Shown here: piece by piece, positions 8,818 to 17,190 of the stretch | How positions within the stretch are numbered: the stretch's first letter is position 1 | Layout of the letters: each line of letters starts with the position of its first letter | NCBI RefSeq assembly: GCF_001443045.1 | Contig: NZ_LKPJ01000009.1 | Location: 108,398-172,397 of the forward strand | Reading direction: 5' to 3' | Source of the DNA: Burkholderia ambifaria | GTDB lineage: Bacteria > Pseudomonadota > Gammaproteobacteria > Burkholderiales > Burkholderiaceae | DNA: 64,000 nt | The notes under the pieces: generated by a model | Told to the model about the DNA's origin: nothing | Seen by the model: the letters and a program-made list of their open reading frames with translations, nothing else | Database searches by the model: none | Position numbers and translations under genes: made by a program

Positions 8818-10023
8818 TCAGGCCACGACGATCCGCAACGGATCCGCGGCCGCCAGCGCTTCCGCGCGATCCGCGCGCGGCGGATAGATCCACTCGGAAT
8901 TGATCTGGTGCTTGAGCTTCTTTGCCTCCGCACCCGACAGTTTCACTTCACGATCCCAACCTTCCGTATACACCGCGCCCCACGGGCCGAGGTCCAGGCA
9001 CGTCACGTATTTCGGCTGGCTGTACGGAATCTGTTCCAGACCCAGCAGATCCGCCGCTACGTTGTGTCCCGCCGAACGGCCCAGGTTCATCGCGTGCTGG
9101 CACGACATCATCGTGTGGTTGCCGTCGTCGTCGGTTGCCGCATACGCGACGTCGCCCGTCGCATAGACGCCCGGCACGCCGTCGACCGCGAGGTTGCGAT
9201 CGACATGCAGGCGCCCGGTCGCATCGCGGCGTCCCGGCACCTGCTCGGTCAGCGTGCTCGCGCGCAGGCCGGCCGTCCAGATCACCGTGCTCGACTCGAT
9301 GCGCTCGCCGTCCGCCGTCGTGATGCCGCCCGCGTCGACCGACGCGACACCCGAGCCGAGCTTCCACGTCACGCCGAGCGTGCGCAGCGCTTCCTCGATG
9401 ACGGGGCGCGGACCGGCACCCAGATCCGGGCCGATGGCGTCGTTGCGCTCGACGATCACGACCCGTACGTTCGTATCCTCGCCCAGCGCGGCTCGCAGGC
9501 GGGCCGGCATTTCCGCCGCCGTTTCGATGCCGGTGAACCCGCCGCCCGCGACCACGACCGTGTTGCGCGCCACCGAGGGCGGCTGCAGCGCGAGATCGCG
9601 AATATGCGCTTCGAGTTCGACGGCTTCGTCGGTCTGATCCACGCTGAGCGTATGCTCCGCGAGACCTGGAATCGCCGGACGGAACAGGCGGCTGCCGGTG
9701 GCCAGCACCAGGCGGTCGTAGTCGAGCGCAGACGCCTGGCCGTTCGTGCCGAGCACGTCGACGGTGCGGCGCGCCACGTCGATGCGCTCCACCGTGCCCT
9801 GGACGAACTTCACGCCGACTGCATCGAAGATTTCGCCGAGCGGTGCCCGGAAGTTCGCGGGGCCTTCTTCATAGAGGCGCGGACGCACATGCAGATGGGC
9901 GTCCGGCGCCACCACGGTAATTTCCACGTCTGTCTTGCCTTGCTCGTCGAGCAGGCGTGCCGCGCTCAGCGCGCTCCACATGCCGGCGAAGCCGGCTCCG
10001 ATCACAAGAATTCGCTTTGCCAC
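8818..10023 (-). CDS. NAD(P)/FAD-dependent oxidoreductase, type-II NADH dehydrogenase-like
   Basis: A 401-residue flavoprotein of the NDH-2 / pyridine nucleotide-disulphide oxidoreductase family. It would pass electrons from NADH to quinone at the inner membrane without pumping protons. Motifs in order: FAD-binding VIGAGFAGMWSA at residues 6-17, ATGS, the NADH-binding glycine motif VVVAGGGFTGIETAAEMP near 155-172, and the second FAD motif VYATGDVAYA. A C-terminal segment (HQINSEWIYPPRADRAEALA) replaces the membrane-anchor seen in classical NDH-2. The promoter carries an 18-bp inverted repeat (10087-10131). Convergent with an Rrf2 regulator. Exact acceptor is not shown by sequence. Confidence 0.85.
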   Translation of the reverse strand: MAKRILVIGAGFAGMWSALSAARLLDEQGKTDVEITVVAPDAHLHVRPRLYEEGPANFRAPLGEIFDAVGVKFVQGTVERIDVARRTVDVLGTNGQASALDYDRLVLATGSRLFRPAIPGLAEHTLSVDQTDEAVELEAHIRDLALQPPSVARNTVVVAGGGFTGIETAAEMPARLRAALGEDTNVRVVIVERNDAIGPDLGAGPRPVIEEALRTLGVTWKLGSGVASVDAGGITTADGERIESSTVIWTAGLRASTLTEQVPGRRDATGRLHVDRNLAVDGVPGVYATGDVAYAATDDDGNHTMMSCQHAMNLGRSAGHNVAADLLGLEQIPYSQPKYVTCLDLGPWGAVYTEGWDREVKLSGAEAKKLKHQINSEWIYPPRADRAEALAAADPLRIVVA

Positions 10024-10086
10024 TGTTCAACTCCGATTGAGTGATGCCTGAGGTCGGTGGAACACCGACGTTACCTGGCGCATCGA

Positions 10087-10131
10087 TGCGCTCGATAACT
10101 ACGATTCTATGAGTCGTAGTTATCGAGCGCA
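10087..10131. promoter_or_regulatory. 18-bp perfect inverted repeat, putative Rrf2 operator, site 2
   Basis: TGCGCTCGATAACTACGA (10087-10104) is exactly complementary to 10114-10131, with a nine-base spacer TTCTATGAG. The centre lies about 86 bases upstream of the NADH dehydrogenase start, where a repressor would overlap a promoter. The absence of a T-run, the position upstream of the gene, and the partial copy before the rrf2 gene favour an operator over a terminator. Confidence 0.65.
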
Positions 10132-10336
10132 AGTCCTGTGTTCGGGACGGGCTGTTGAAAAATCAGGGCGTGACCAGGAGAAAGCCGAGGCGAGAACAGG
10201 GGAATCGGGTTGATATGAGGGCGATCGATGCGCGGTCGCACAAGCAACGCAGCCTTGCTGCGGCGAACCGGATGCGCCGATTTGCCACGGCGGCGGGCCG
10301 TATTCGGAGAGGCCGGTACGCCGTGCCAAAGCAAAC

Positions 10337-10358
10337 CGCCACGCCGGGCGGCGTGGCG
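10337..10358 (-). terminator. terminator of the lectin operon
   Basis: A 9-base perfect stem, CGCCACGCC/GGCGTGGCG, with loop GGGC lies about 22 bases past the bclB stop. On the minus strand it is followed by the T-rich GGTTTGCTTT, consistent with a rho-independent terminator. Confidence 0.6.
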
Positions 10359-10380
10359 ATGGTCTGCAGGATGCGCGTGC

Positions 10381-11121
10381 TTAGCCCAGCGGCCAGTTCA
10401 GGATCGCGATGCCGTCGTTGTAGTCGCCATCCGTGCCGTCTTCCGACCCGACGAGCCCGAAGTAGGTCTTCTTGAAGATGTCGACCTGACGCGAACCGAT
10501 CTTCGACGGCTTGCCGTTCGCCGTCACGACCACGCGCACCTTCCCCTTGCCCGAGTTCACGATCTGCGTGTTCAGGTTCGCGTCCTGCGTGCCGGCGCCC
10601 TGGAACGTTGCGGCCGGCTTCGCGTTGTCGTCGACGTAGACTTCGATCGTCTGCTGCGCGGACGAATTGACCAGCGCCGTCACGCCGAATGCGATGTTCG
10701 GCGGCAGGTTGAAGATGCCGTCGCGTTCGCCGCCGCCGGTCGTCGTGGTATCCGGCTGCGTGGGCTGCGGTTGCGGCGTCGCCTTCGAGAAGTAGTTGAC
10801 CACCGCACCGACGCCGAACTTCGCCGCGGCTCCGGGCAGCACGCCGGGCGCGCCGGCCCACGTCACCGTGCAGGCGAGCACCTGCCCGGCCGCATCGGCC
10901 TTCACCTTGTTCTGCCAGCTACCGACGTCGAAGCTGTACGGGATGGTCGCAATGTCGACGAACACATCGTATTGCGGCAGCTTTTCCACGAGCTGCGCGG
11001 TCATGAACTGGCGCATCCGGTCGAGCACCGCCTGGTCGCCGTTCGCCTGTACGGCGGTTGCATCGTTGCCGGCCAGTTGCAGCAGTGCGTACAGATCGTC
11101 ATGGGTAAACGGTTGTGACAT
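10381..11121 (-). CDS. bclB: PA-IIL-like lectin BclB (BC2L-B)
   Basis: Soluble calcium-dependent lectin of 246 residues. The C-terminal domain (about residues 132-246, from ERDGIFNLPPNIAFGVTALV to the terminal Gly) is a PA-IIL/LecB fold. It keeps the calcium-ligand stretch GSEDGTDGDYNDGIAILNWP and the C-terminal glycine carboxylate that binds the second calcium of the neighbouring subunit. The N-terminal 115 residues (MSQPFTHDDLYALLQLAGND...) match nothing I recognise and are joined by a Pro/Thr/Gly linker. The start at 11121 has GAGGA at -9. It is the last gene of bclA-bclC-bclB. In B. cenocepacia this operon is reported to be under quorum-sensing control. No lux-type box was seen upstream of bclA. 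Confidence 0.95.
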   Translation of the reverse strand: MSQPFTHDDLYALLQLAGNDATAVQANGDQAVLDRMRQFMTAQLVEKLPQYDVFVDIATIPYSFDVGSWQNKVKADAAGQVLACTVTWAGAPGVLPGAAAKFGVGAVVNYFSKATPQPQPTQPDTTTTGGGERDGIFNLPPNIAFGVTALVNSSAQQTIEVYVDDNAKPAATFQGAGTQDANLNTQIVNSGKGKVRVVVTANGKPSKIGSRQVDIFKKTYFGLVGSEDGTDGDYNDGIAILNWPLG

Positions 11122-11314
11122 GTCGTCCTCGTCTCGATGAAAGGTCTCGCGTCGCGCGGCCGGCGAGTGGATCTCGCCGTTGTCGCGCACGGAGCACAGT
11201 GTGGAACTGCTGATGACTGCTCGAATGAATCGAACCGCAATGTGTGGTTGGCCTCGTCGCCATTGCAGGTTCGGCAGCGGCGCGCATGCCATGCCGCGCC
11301 GCGCATCGCCGGGT

Positions 11315-12139
11315 TCAGCCCAGCGGCCAGTTCAGGAACACGATGCCGTCGTTGTAGTCGTCGTCGGCGCCGTCTTCCGACCCGACGATCCCGAAATACG
11401 ACTTCTTGTAGAGATCGACCTGCCGCGAGCCGAGCCGCGATGGTTTGCCGTTTGCCATCACGATCACGCGCACGCGCCCCTTGCCGGAGTCGAGCACCTT
11501 CGTGCCGAGGTTCTCGTCCTGCATACCGGCGCCCTTGAACGTCGCGGCCGGTTTCGGGTTGTCGTCGATGTAGATGTCGATGGTCTGGTCGTACGCCGCG
11601 TTGGTGAGCGCGGTCACGCCGAACTTGATGTTTGGCGGCAGGTTGAACGTGCCGTCGCGTTCGCCGGTGCCACCGACGTTGCCGCTACCGGCATTGCCGC
11701 CCGCACCGGTTTCGCCGCTTCCGCCGCCCTGCGACGACGATTGCGCGGCCGTTTCACCGATCGCGGAAATGCTCGCGTACGAATCGATATGCATCGCACT
11801 GCCGCGCACGCTTCTCCATTGGCCTTTCACGAACGTGACGCCGCTGCCGACGTCGATCGTCGCAACCAGCGTGAACGGCATGCGGCCCGTGGCTTCGGGC
11901 ACCTTCGACGAGTAGGTGAAGCAGCCGTCCGCGACGACGCCCTTATCGGTCGCGATCGCAAAATAGATGCCGGGGAAGTTGTTGCCGGTCGCATAAGGCG
12001 TCGGCACGTTGAGGATGACCTGCAGTTTCCCGTCTCGAATCTCTGCTTTGGCGATGTCGATACGCAGGCCGGGGATATCGACGTAGGTCTCCGATGTCGC
12101 GACGGGCGCGCTGGTGATCGAAGCCGAAAGGAGCGGCAT
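11315..12139 (-). CDS. bclC: superlectin BclC (BC2L-C)
   Basis: A 274-residue two-domain lectin. The N-terminal domain (about 1-130, MPLLSASITSAPVATSETYV...) matches the TNF-alpha-like trimeric domain that binds fucosylated human glycans in BC2L-C. A Ser/Gly-rich linker (about 132-160) joins it to a PA-IIL domain (ERDGTFNLPPNIKFGVTALT ... GSEDGADDDYNDGIVFLNWP, terminal LG) with mannose/heptose specificity in the characterised protein. The start at 12139 has GGAGA upstream. Downstream, 193 bases separate it from bclB. There is no signal peptide, although such lectins have been found on cell surfaces. Confidence 0.97.
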   Translation of the reverse strand: MPLLSASITSAPVATSETYVDIPGLRIDIAKAEIRDGKLQVILNVPTPYATGNNFPGIYFAIATDKGVVADGCFTYSSKVPEATGRMPFTLVATIDVGSGVTFVKGQWRSVRGSAMHIDSYASISAIGETAAQSSSQGGGSGETGAGGNAGSGNVGGTGERDGTFNLPPNIKFGVTALTNAAYDQTIDIYIDDNPKPAATFKGAGMQDENLGTKVLDSGKGRVRVIVMANGKPSRLGSRQVDLYKKSYFGIVGSEDGADDDYNDGIVFLNWPLG

Positions 12140-12269
12140 GGAAGTCTCCGGTGGTAAGGTGGTTTTCGATTGGGGTGTGGCGTGAGAGTCCGCTGAACGG
12201 GGGCGCAGACCCGCCGGCCGGCGCAGATGCGGCCAACCGGCGGGGGGCGGTCGCCGATCGTGCGTCAGG

Positions 12270-12659
12270 TCAGCCGATCGGCCACTGGAGCACGACGATG
12301 CCGTCGTTGTAGTCACTGTCGTGACCGTCTTCCGACACGACGATCCCGAAGTTGACCGTGAACGGCGAACCGTCCGATTTCTTGCCGTTGATCGGCGCGA
12401 GCCGTGCGTCGGTGGCCGACGTCTTGCCGTTCACAGTCACTTCGAAGCGGAGCTTGCCGTTGCCGGAATTCAGCGTGGCCTCGCGCGGGCCGTCGCGCGT
12501 GGTCAGCTTGTGATAAGCGGCCGGTTCCTTGCTGTCGCCGATGAACAGCTTGATATGCTGCTGCTCGGCGGCATTCGCGAAGAAAATCGCGCGGAAGTCG
12601 GTGTTTGGCGGGATCGAAAACTCGCCGGCGCGATTCGAGGACGTTTGAGAGTCGGCCAT
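12270..12659 (-). CDS. bclA: mannose-binding lectin BclA (BC2L-A)
   Basis: Single-domain PA-IIL lectin of 129 residues, dimeric and calcium-dependent in the characterised BC2L-A, binding mannose and bacterial heptoses. It is nearly identical to my recollection of BC2L-A: GEFSIPPNTDFRAIFFANAA, the calcium site SEDGHDSDYNDGIVVLQWP, and terminal Ile-Gly. Preceded by AGGAGGAAAG, an excellent ribosome site. First gene of the bclA-bclC-bclB operon, 130 bases ahead of bclC. The region upstream is unusually AT-rich. Confidence 0.97.
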   Translation of the reverse strand: MADSQTSSNRAGEFSIPPNTDFRAIFFANAAEQQHIKLFIGDSKEPAAYHKLTTRDGPREATLNSGNGKLRFEVTVNGKTSATDARLAPINGKKSDGSPFTVNFGIVVSEDGHDSDYNDGIVVLQWPIG

Positions 12660-13345
12660 GCTTTCCTCCTGAAGATCGATGGATAAGGCGCTTCACCGTG
12701 TCGCGCAAACGTTTGCTGTTTTAAACACGGTTCGGCCAGCATGGCGAAAAATAAATAAAAAAATATTCTGTCTGGAATGGAAATTGTTCAGAAAATCGAA
12801 AACTGAAACATTCAGATTTAATGGCGCTAATTCGATTGATTGTTATTCTATATATTCAAGAAATTATATCGATGCATGTGACGATTTTCTGAATAATGGA
12901 TGGCCTGCAGGCGGGAAGGGCGGGGGAGGATCCGGCTGCGGAGCAGGCGCTCGACGTTCGCATATGGCAGCGTGTAGTTTCAACATCGTCTTTCTCTGTC
13001 GTGGCCGCGCCCACCGGCCACCACCGAACGCCCACGCCGAAGCCGGATCGCAACGGAGGGGTGTGCGGTGCCGGCGAAGCTCGATGACCGGCTCACTCCG
13101 AACTTGAACAGGGCACTCCTCCGGCACCGCACCCGGGAAGCATATCGACCGGCTGTCGCGGTGCCTATCGGACAAGGCTGATTTTTGCGTGCGATGTTGC
13201 GATGTTGCGATGCGCTGGCCTGACACACCTGACAGGCGTTCAATTTCGAGATTTGCAGTATCGTGCAAGTGGCACGCGCGCCCGACGTTCGGCGGCTTTT
13301 TTCATTTAACCGGCCCGTGTGCCGGGCTCTCACGAGGACAGTGCG
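12660..13345. promoter_or_regulatory. AT-rich leader between bclA and the next gene
   Basis: No gene is supported here. The part from about 12717 to 12895 is strikingly AT-rich for this genome, with runs such as AAAAATAAATAAAAAAATATT and ATTCTATATATTCAAG. It probably carries the bclA promoter and may bind a nucleoid protein. I looked for a lux-type dyad (CTG-N10-CAG) and found none with correct spacing. From 12900 onward composition returns to normal. Confidence 0.45.
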
Positions 13346-13750
13346 ATGACGAAACCCGATATTCTGAAAGGCGAAATCAAGGGGCAGGCGCAGGATGCAG
13401 ACCGCCACAACCTGGCGCGGCCCGCGGTGAATGGCGCACTCTGGGCGCGCGGCTTGACGACGCAGCGCGTGGCCGATCTGTTCAGAACGCTGCCGGGCCT
13501 GCCGGGGCACTGGATGCAACTGCAGAACGAGGTCAACGCCGGGAATCGCTATTTCTATGGCGTCCAGAACGGTCACCAGACTACCGACGAAGGAAAGGAA
13601 CTGATTCGCTGGATCGCCGATGCGGTGGTCAGTGCCGCGCAGAAGGCGGGATTCGATTTTCCGTTGCAGCAGCTTCGGTTTACGGCGGATACCGGGTGGC
13701 TGAAGCTGCAGCGGGTGTCGGGGCGGGTGATGGTGTTGTCGCGGCCTTGA
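13346..13750 (+). CDS. hypothetical protein, 134 residues
   Basis: Unrecognised cytoplasmic protein with GAGGA before the ATG at 13346. Composition is normal for coding sequence, mixed with aromatic residues (GHWMQLQNEVNAGNRYFYGV) and a C-terminal amphipathic part (WIADAVVSAAQKAGFDFPLQQL ending RVSGRVMVLSRP). No signal peptide or membrane segment. It sits alone between the lectin operon and the SymE pair, on the opposite strand to both. I cannot assign a function. Confidence 0.65.
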   Translation: MTKPDILKGEIKGQAQDADRHNLARPAVNGALWARGLTTQRVADLFRTLPGLPGHWMQLQNEVNAGNRYFYGVQNGHQTTDEGKELIRWIADAVVSAAQKAGFDFPLQQLRFTADTGWLKLQRVSGRVMVLSRP

Positions 13751-13941
13751 GGTCGGAGATGCGTGCGGTGGCGGGCTGCGATGCTGCGACCGGCTCCGGC
13801 CGATGATCTTGGCGAGTGCCGCGCACAAGCCGGATTGCACGTAGTCGGGCTGGCGAACGCAGCGGGTGTTGTAGTCGATGACGAGCGTCTTTCCGATTCC
13901 ACCGGCGAAAGACGCTCAGTTCGCGCGAGCCTGTGCGCAAG

Positions 13942-14262
13942 TCAGATCGATACCGTGATACCCGCCGAACGCGACTGTCCCGCAGGCCGCACTACGATCT
14001 CCACATGCTGGCCAAACGATACGAGTGTCTGCATCAGCAGATCCAGCGAAACGTTCCGGATCCTGTCGCGCTGCTCCGGGGTGACAACCGGCCGCGCCAT
14101 CTCGGCAAGCGCTGCGGCCTCGGCCTCGCTCAGGCCGCGCGACGCAATCAGCGCGTTGATCTTGAGCACGAGCGCGGACTTGGCCGACAGCGTGTCGGCA
14201 TCGTCGAAATCGAGGTCTGTTGGCGCGTTGCCGGCGTATTGGTGTGAGTCGCTGTAATTCAT
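13942..14262 (-). CDS. XRE-type helix-turn-helix protein, probable antitoxin partner of SymE-like protein
   Basis: A 106-residue protein whose central part (SALVLKINALIASRGLSEAEAAALAEMARPVVTPEQRDRIRNVSLDLLMQTLVSFGQHVEIVV) matches the small XRE family of antitoxin-like DNA-binding proteins (HTH_37 type). The ATG at 14262 overlaps the stop of the SymE-like gene as ATGA, so the two are translationally coupled. In higB/higA-like loci such proteins repress the operon and neutralise the first gene product. Here the role is inferred from fold and arrangement. Confidence 0.8.
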   Translation of the reverse strand: MNYSDSHQYAGNAPTDLDFDDADTLSAKSALVLKINALIASRGLSEAEAAALAEMARPVVTPEQRDRIRNVSLDLLMQTLVSFGQHVEIVVRPAGQSRSAGITVSI

Positions 14263-14597
14263 TGCGCGTCCCCCGTGATCACCGAAAATTTCCGTCGCGG
14301 CGGTTCCATTGCGGGATCGACGTCGGGCGGCCCATCCTTCCCGAAATGCGCGCTGTTTTCTTCGTCGATCGGCGTAATCACCAGCCGCTTGTGCGTCACC
14401 TCGATCCGCAAACGCTGGTTGGGTTCGAAACCCGCTGCCTCGATCCATCGGCCGGACAGCTTCATCCACAGATAGAGGACAGGTGCCATGTCGGTGAGCC
14501 TGAGGTGCGGGACAATGCGACGAGTTTGACAAGACGTCTGAGCGTTGACGAAAAAATCTTGGAAACGAACCGGTGCGATATGATTCGCGTCAGCCAT
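14259..14597 (-). CDS. SymE family toxin-like protein
   Basis: A 112-residue protein with a SymE/AbrB-like core at residues 29-75 (LRLTDMAPVLYLWMKLSGRWIEAAGFEPNQRLRIEV, then KRLVITPID). In E. coli SymE is an SOS-induced toxin that condenses the nucleoid and is controlled by an antisense RNA. Here the N-terminal 28 residues and a charged C-terminal tail of about 35 residues extend the core. The start at 14597 has AGGAG nine bases upstream. First gene of a two-gene unit with an XRE-type protein, so control may be by protein rather than antisense RNA. No LexA box was recognised. Confidence 0.8.
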   Translation of the reverse strand: MADANHIAPVRFQDFFVNAQTSCQTRRIVPHLRLTDMAPVLYLWMKLSGRWIEAAGFEPNQRLRIEVTHKRLVITPIDEENSAHFGKDGPPDVDPAMEPPRRKFSVITGDAQ

Positions 14598-15097
14598 GGC
14601 TAACTCCTGGTTAGAGTTGGTGGTGGTCAGCGGCTCGCAGGTGTTAGTGGCACTTGCGGGCCGCGCTCGTTTACGCAGCGGATTCGGATCGTCATCTCGT
14701 CATATGCTTGGCATATCGAAATGAAGTGATCTTCCACGCGAAAACGTGCAACCACTCTAGCCGAGGTGGGGCACTTTCAGGTGCTGGTTAGGTGCGTTTT
14801 CATCGAAACGGATCATCAGCCGATGTCTTGCATGCCTGAAACCCAATGCTTTCGGGACGGACGCGTTGGCTGGCCAAATCGCTACTTCATTGCAGATGTG
14901 TCAGAAATCGTGTCGGTCGAATGCTTCGGCTCGTCAGCCGCATGTCGCATGAGGATGTCATTCGCGTCGTGCCGATAGCGTTCCCATTCACGCGCGAACG
15001 TCGCCGCATCATCCGCCAGCGCAAGCGCTTCCATCGCCGTACAGAGGCCCGATATATCGGGCTCGCCGATCCCTGCTTCACGCGTAAGGCGCCGCCG
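14598..15097. other. intergenic stretch with one possible small ORF
   Basis: Between the SymE unit and the thioredoxin gene. Nothing firm is seen from 14598 to 14880 apart from the SymE ribosome site and a moderately AT-rich segment near 14690-14760 that may hold its promoter. A short protein-like frame at 14882-15034 is listed separately. Confidence 0.3.
14882..15034 (-). CDS. possible small protein or gene remnant, 50 residues
   Basis: Minus-strand frame with amino-acid usage like a real protein: MEALALADDAATFAREWERY then RHDANDILMRHAADEPKH. It is in the same frame as the upstream thioredoxin gene and follows its stop; open codons (IGEPDISGLCTA) extend back toward that stop, but no good ribosome site precedes the ATG. 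It could be a genuine short gene, a relic of another gene, or a lost C-terminal extension. The family is unknown. Confidence 0.3.
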   Translation of the reverse strand: MEALALADDAATFAREWERYRHDANDILMRHAADEPKHSTDTISDTSAMK

Positions 15098-15907
15098 TCA
15101 GGGGCCGAAGCGTGCATTCACCGTGTCCTTCAACCGCGCGGCGGTGATCTCGCCCATATGCGATTCGACGAGATTGCCTTTCGCGTCGAAGAAGAGCGTT
15201 GTCGGCAGCCCGCGCGAACCGTAGGCCTTCATCGTGTGCAGCGTGCGATCGAGCAGCACGTGATCGAACCGCAGCCCCTTGCGTTCGAGGAACGCGCGAA
15301 CGGTCTGCGCATCTTCGCCCTGGTTGACCATCAGCACCGTCACGTCCGGATGATCCTGCTGCGCCTGTGCGAGGATCGGCATTTCGCGTTGGCACGGCGC
15401 GCACCAGGTGGCCCACAGATTGACGACGGCGGGTTTGCCGGAAAAACGCTGCGGCGCGACGGGCGTCGCGTCGAGCGCTTCGAGCTGCATCGCGGCAAGC
15501 GGCGGCGCACTGTGCTGCAACGACGCGAGCGTGCCTTGCGCGATGCCCCATGCGGCGAGCCCCGCCAGCATGCCGGCCATCACAGGGCGACGCAGCGCGG
15601 GCAGGCGGCGCAGTCGCCAGCCGGCGAATAGGAATGCCGCGGCGAGGCCGATGCGCCAGTCGAAGCCGCCGTCGCCAAGCGCGACGATCGAGCGCGGTGC
15701 GGCCGAATACTCGGACCACCATTGAGCGACATAACCGACGCGTGCGGCGATCAGACCCAGCAGCAGCGTGTCGAGGATCAGGCTGGACGCGGTCTTGTGC
15801 TGGCCGTCCGGCGGGCGGCGCTGCATGAAACGGGCGACGAGCCACGCCAGCAGCGCGGCGGCGGCTACGGCGACGACGCGGATCGAGAAGGGACCGATGC
15901 TCAACAT
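15098..15907 (-). CDS. TlpA-like thioredoxin fused to a membrane domain
   Basis: A 269-residue membrane-anchored disulphide oxidoreductase. Residues 1-125 contain four hydrophobic segments (IRVVAVAAAALLAWLVARF, LILDTLLLGLIAARVGYVAQ, WRIGLAAAFLFAGW, VMAGMLAGLAAWGIAQG). They resemble the N-terminal half of prolipoprotein diacylglyceryl transferase (Lgt) but lack its catalytic part. Residues 135-269 are a periplasmic thioredoxin domain with the redox motif WCAPC in NLWATWCAPCQREMPI and a cis-Pro loop GLPTTLFFD. It would reduce periplasmic disulphides, for example in cytochrome maturation. No partner gene is adjacent. Confidence 0.85.
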   Translation of the reverse strand: MLSIGPFSIRVVAVAAAALLAWLVARFMQRRPPDGQHKTASSLILDTLLLGLIAARVGYVAQWWSEYSAAPRSIVALGDGGFDWRIGLAAAFLFAGWRLRRLPALRRPVMAGMLAGLAAWGIAQGTLASLQHSAPPLAAMQLEALDATPVAPQRFSGKPAVVNLWATWCAPCQREMPILAQAQQDHPDVTVLMVNQGEDAQTVRAFLERKGLRFDHVLLDRTLHTMKAYGSRGLPTTLFFDAKGNLVESHMGEITAARLKDTVNARFGP

Positions 15908-16206
15908 AGGAAGGAAAGGAAGTGACGTGACCGGGGCAGGCGGGACGATTGTCGGCCGGAGACGGTGAAACCATCAACGGGCAGGCGGCGTTTCGACACG
16001 AGGTCGTGCATGCGGGTTCCCTTCGCGCTCCCGACCGGGTGTTCTACATCCGGCCGTTCCGGTCGCCACCGCGTGCGCATCGTCAGGAGCACGTCATTTT
16101 CATCCGCCTGCAGTGCGAATCAGACTGGGCTGATGGGCAGCGGACGGCCGTTCGTCAACAATGGGCCGGCCGGATCGGGGTGGTGTTACCGGCGCTGGCC
16201 CGATCG

Positions 16207-17190
16207 CTAGCCGCCGAGCCGATATGCGGTAAAGAATTCGTACCACGGCGAGCCTTGCGCCGTCGGTACTCCGAGCGCCGACGTTCGCCGTTTCAGTGCC
16301 GTGAACACGTCGTTGATGCGCGCGGTTTGCGCGGCATCGCCGAACGGATGCGGCTTCGCCCTGCCGGCCGCGAACGCGCCGTAGGCGATCGCGAGCAGGC
16401 GCACGCTGTCGTCGATCGAGAATATCGAGCCGTTGATCGCTTCGACGAAGCGCGGCCGGTCCTCTTCACGCGCTGCGGCGATGCACTGAAACACGATCGC
16501 CGACACTTCGTGAAGGTCGTTCGCGCGCAGCAATGCCGGCAGGCGCGCGGCGATCCGGTCAGCCGGCTCTTCATGCAGCGCGGCGCCGAAGTCGAGCACG
16601 GCAGTCATCGGATTGCGGTCCTGCTTCACGCGATCGAGCGCCGACGCAGGCGAAGCGGCCGCCGCTTGCGCGTCATCGCCGGGCGAGGCCCGCAACGCGT
16701 CCGCCACCTGCTGCGTCCACTCGGGAAAGATCATCCGCACGTTGCCGAACTGCTCGCCGCCTTGCGCGGCCGGGTTCCATCGGTAGACGATCGTGCCGCC
16801 GTGAATGAACGGCGAATACAGGTGCTCGGGCGTTTGCGGCAGCGGCCGCCGGTTGATCGGCAGCCACGCGAGCGTCAGCCAGTCGTAGCGGCCGGTGGCG
16901 GGCACCGACGGGCTGGAACTCGCGACGACCTGCCAGGTGCCGCGGTTCGCATAGCGTCGGCGGGCATCGGGCACCGCGACGGTCTGCTGTTTCGCGGTAT
17001 CGAAGTAGGTGGCGCCGGTCACGTTCGCGCCGCTGTCCGGGGCCGGCGTGAGGGTGGCGATGACCCACGATGCACCGTCGGCCGAACGATAGTCGGACGG
17101 CTGCAGCGTGGCGACATCGTGCACCATGCGCGTTTCGGCGGCGACGGGGCTCGGCGGGAGATGGGCGGGACCGGCGACGATACTCGGCAT
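16207..17190 (-). CDS. hypothetical protein, 327 residues
   Basis: Unrecognised protein with GAGGAAA before the start at 17190. No signal peptide. The N-terminal half is rich in Pro/Thr and beta-like segments (WVIATLTPAPDSGANVTGATYF, YDWLTLAWLPINRRPLPQTP). The C-terminal half is alpha-helical (ALLRANDLHEVSAIVFQCIA, RLLAIAYGAFAAGRAKPH). Codon use matches neighbouring real genes. Divergent from the ArsR-type regulator across about 300 bases. I do not recognise a domain. Confidence 0.7.
   Translation of the reverse strand: MPSIVAGPAHLPPSPVAAETRMVHDVATLQPSDYRSADGASWVIATLTPAPDSGANVTGATYFDTAKQQTVAVPDARRRYANRGTWQVVASSSPSVPATGRYDWLTLAWLPINRRPLPQTPEHLYSPFIHGGTIVYRWNPAAQGGEQFGNVRMIFPEWTQQVADALRASPGDDAQAAAASPASALDRVKQDRNPMTAVLDFGAALHEEPADRIAARLPALLRANDLHEVSAIVFQCIAAAREEDRPRFVEAINGSIFSIDDSVRLLAIAYGAFAAGRAKPHPFGDAAQTARINDVFTALKRRTSALGVPTAQGSPWYEFFTAYRLGG

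Noticed and set aside
12660..12900. Quorum-sensing lux/cep box ahead of bclA
   Set aside because: CTG and CAG pairs exist but with wrong spacing (N7 or N14 instead of N10).
12679..13107. 142-codon ORF in the AT-rich leader
   Set aside because: No ribosome site, composition shifts within the frame and no family resemblance.
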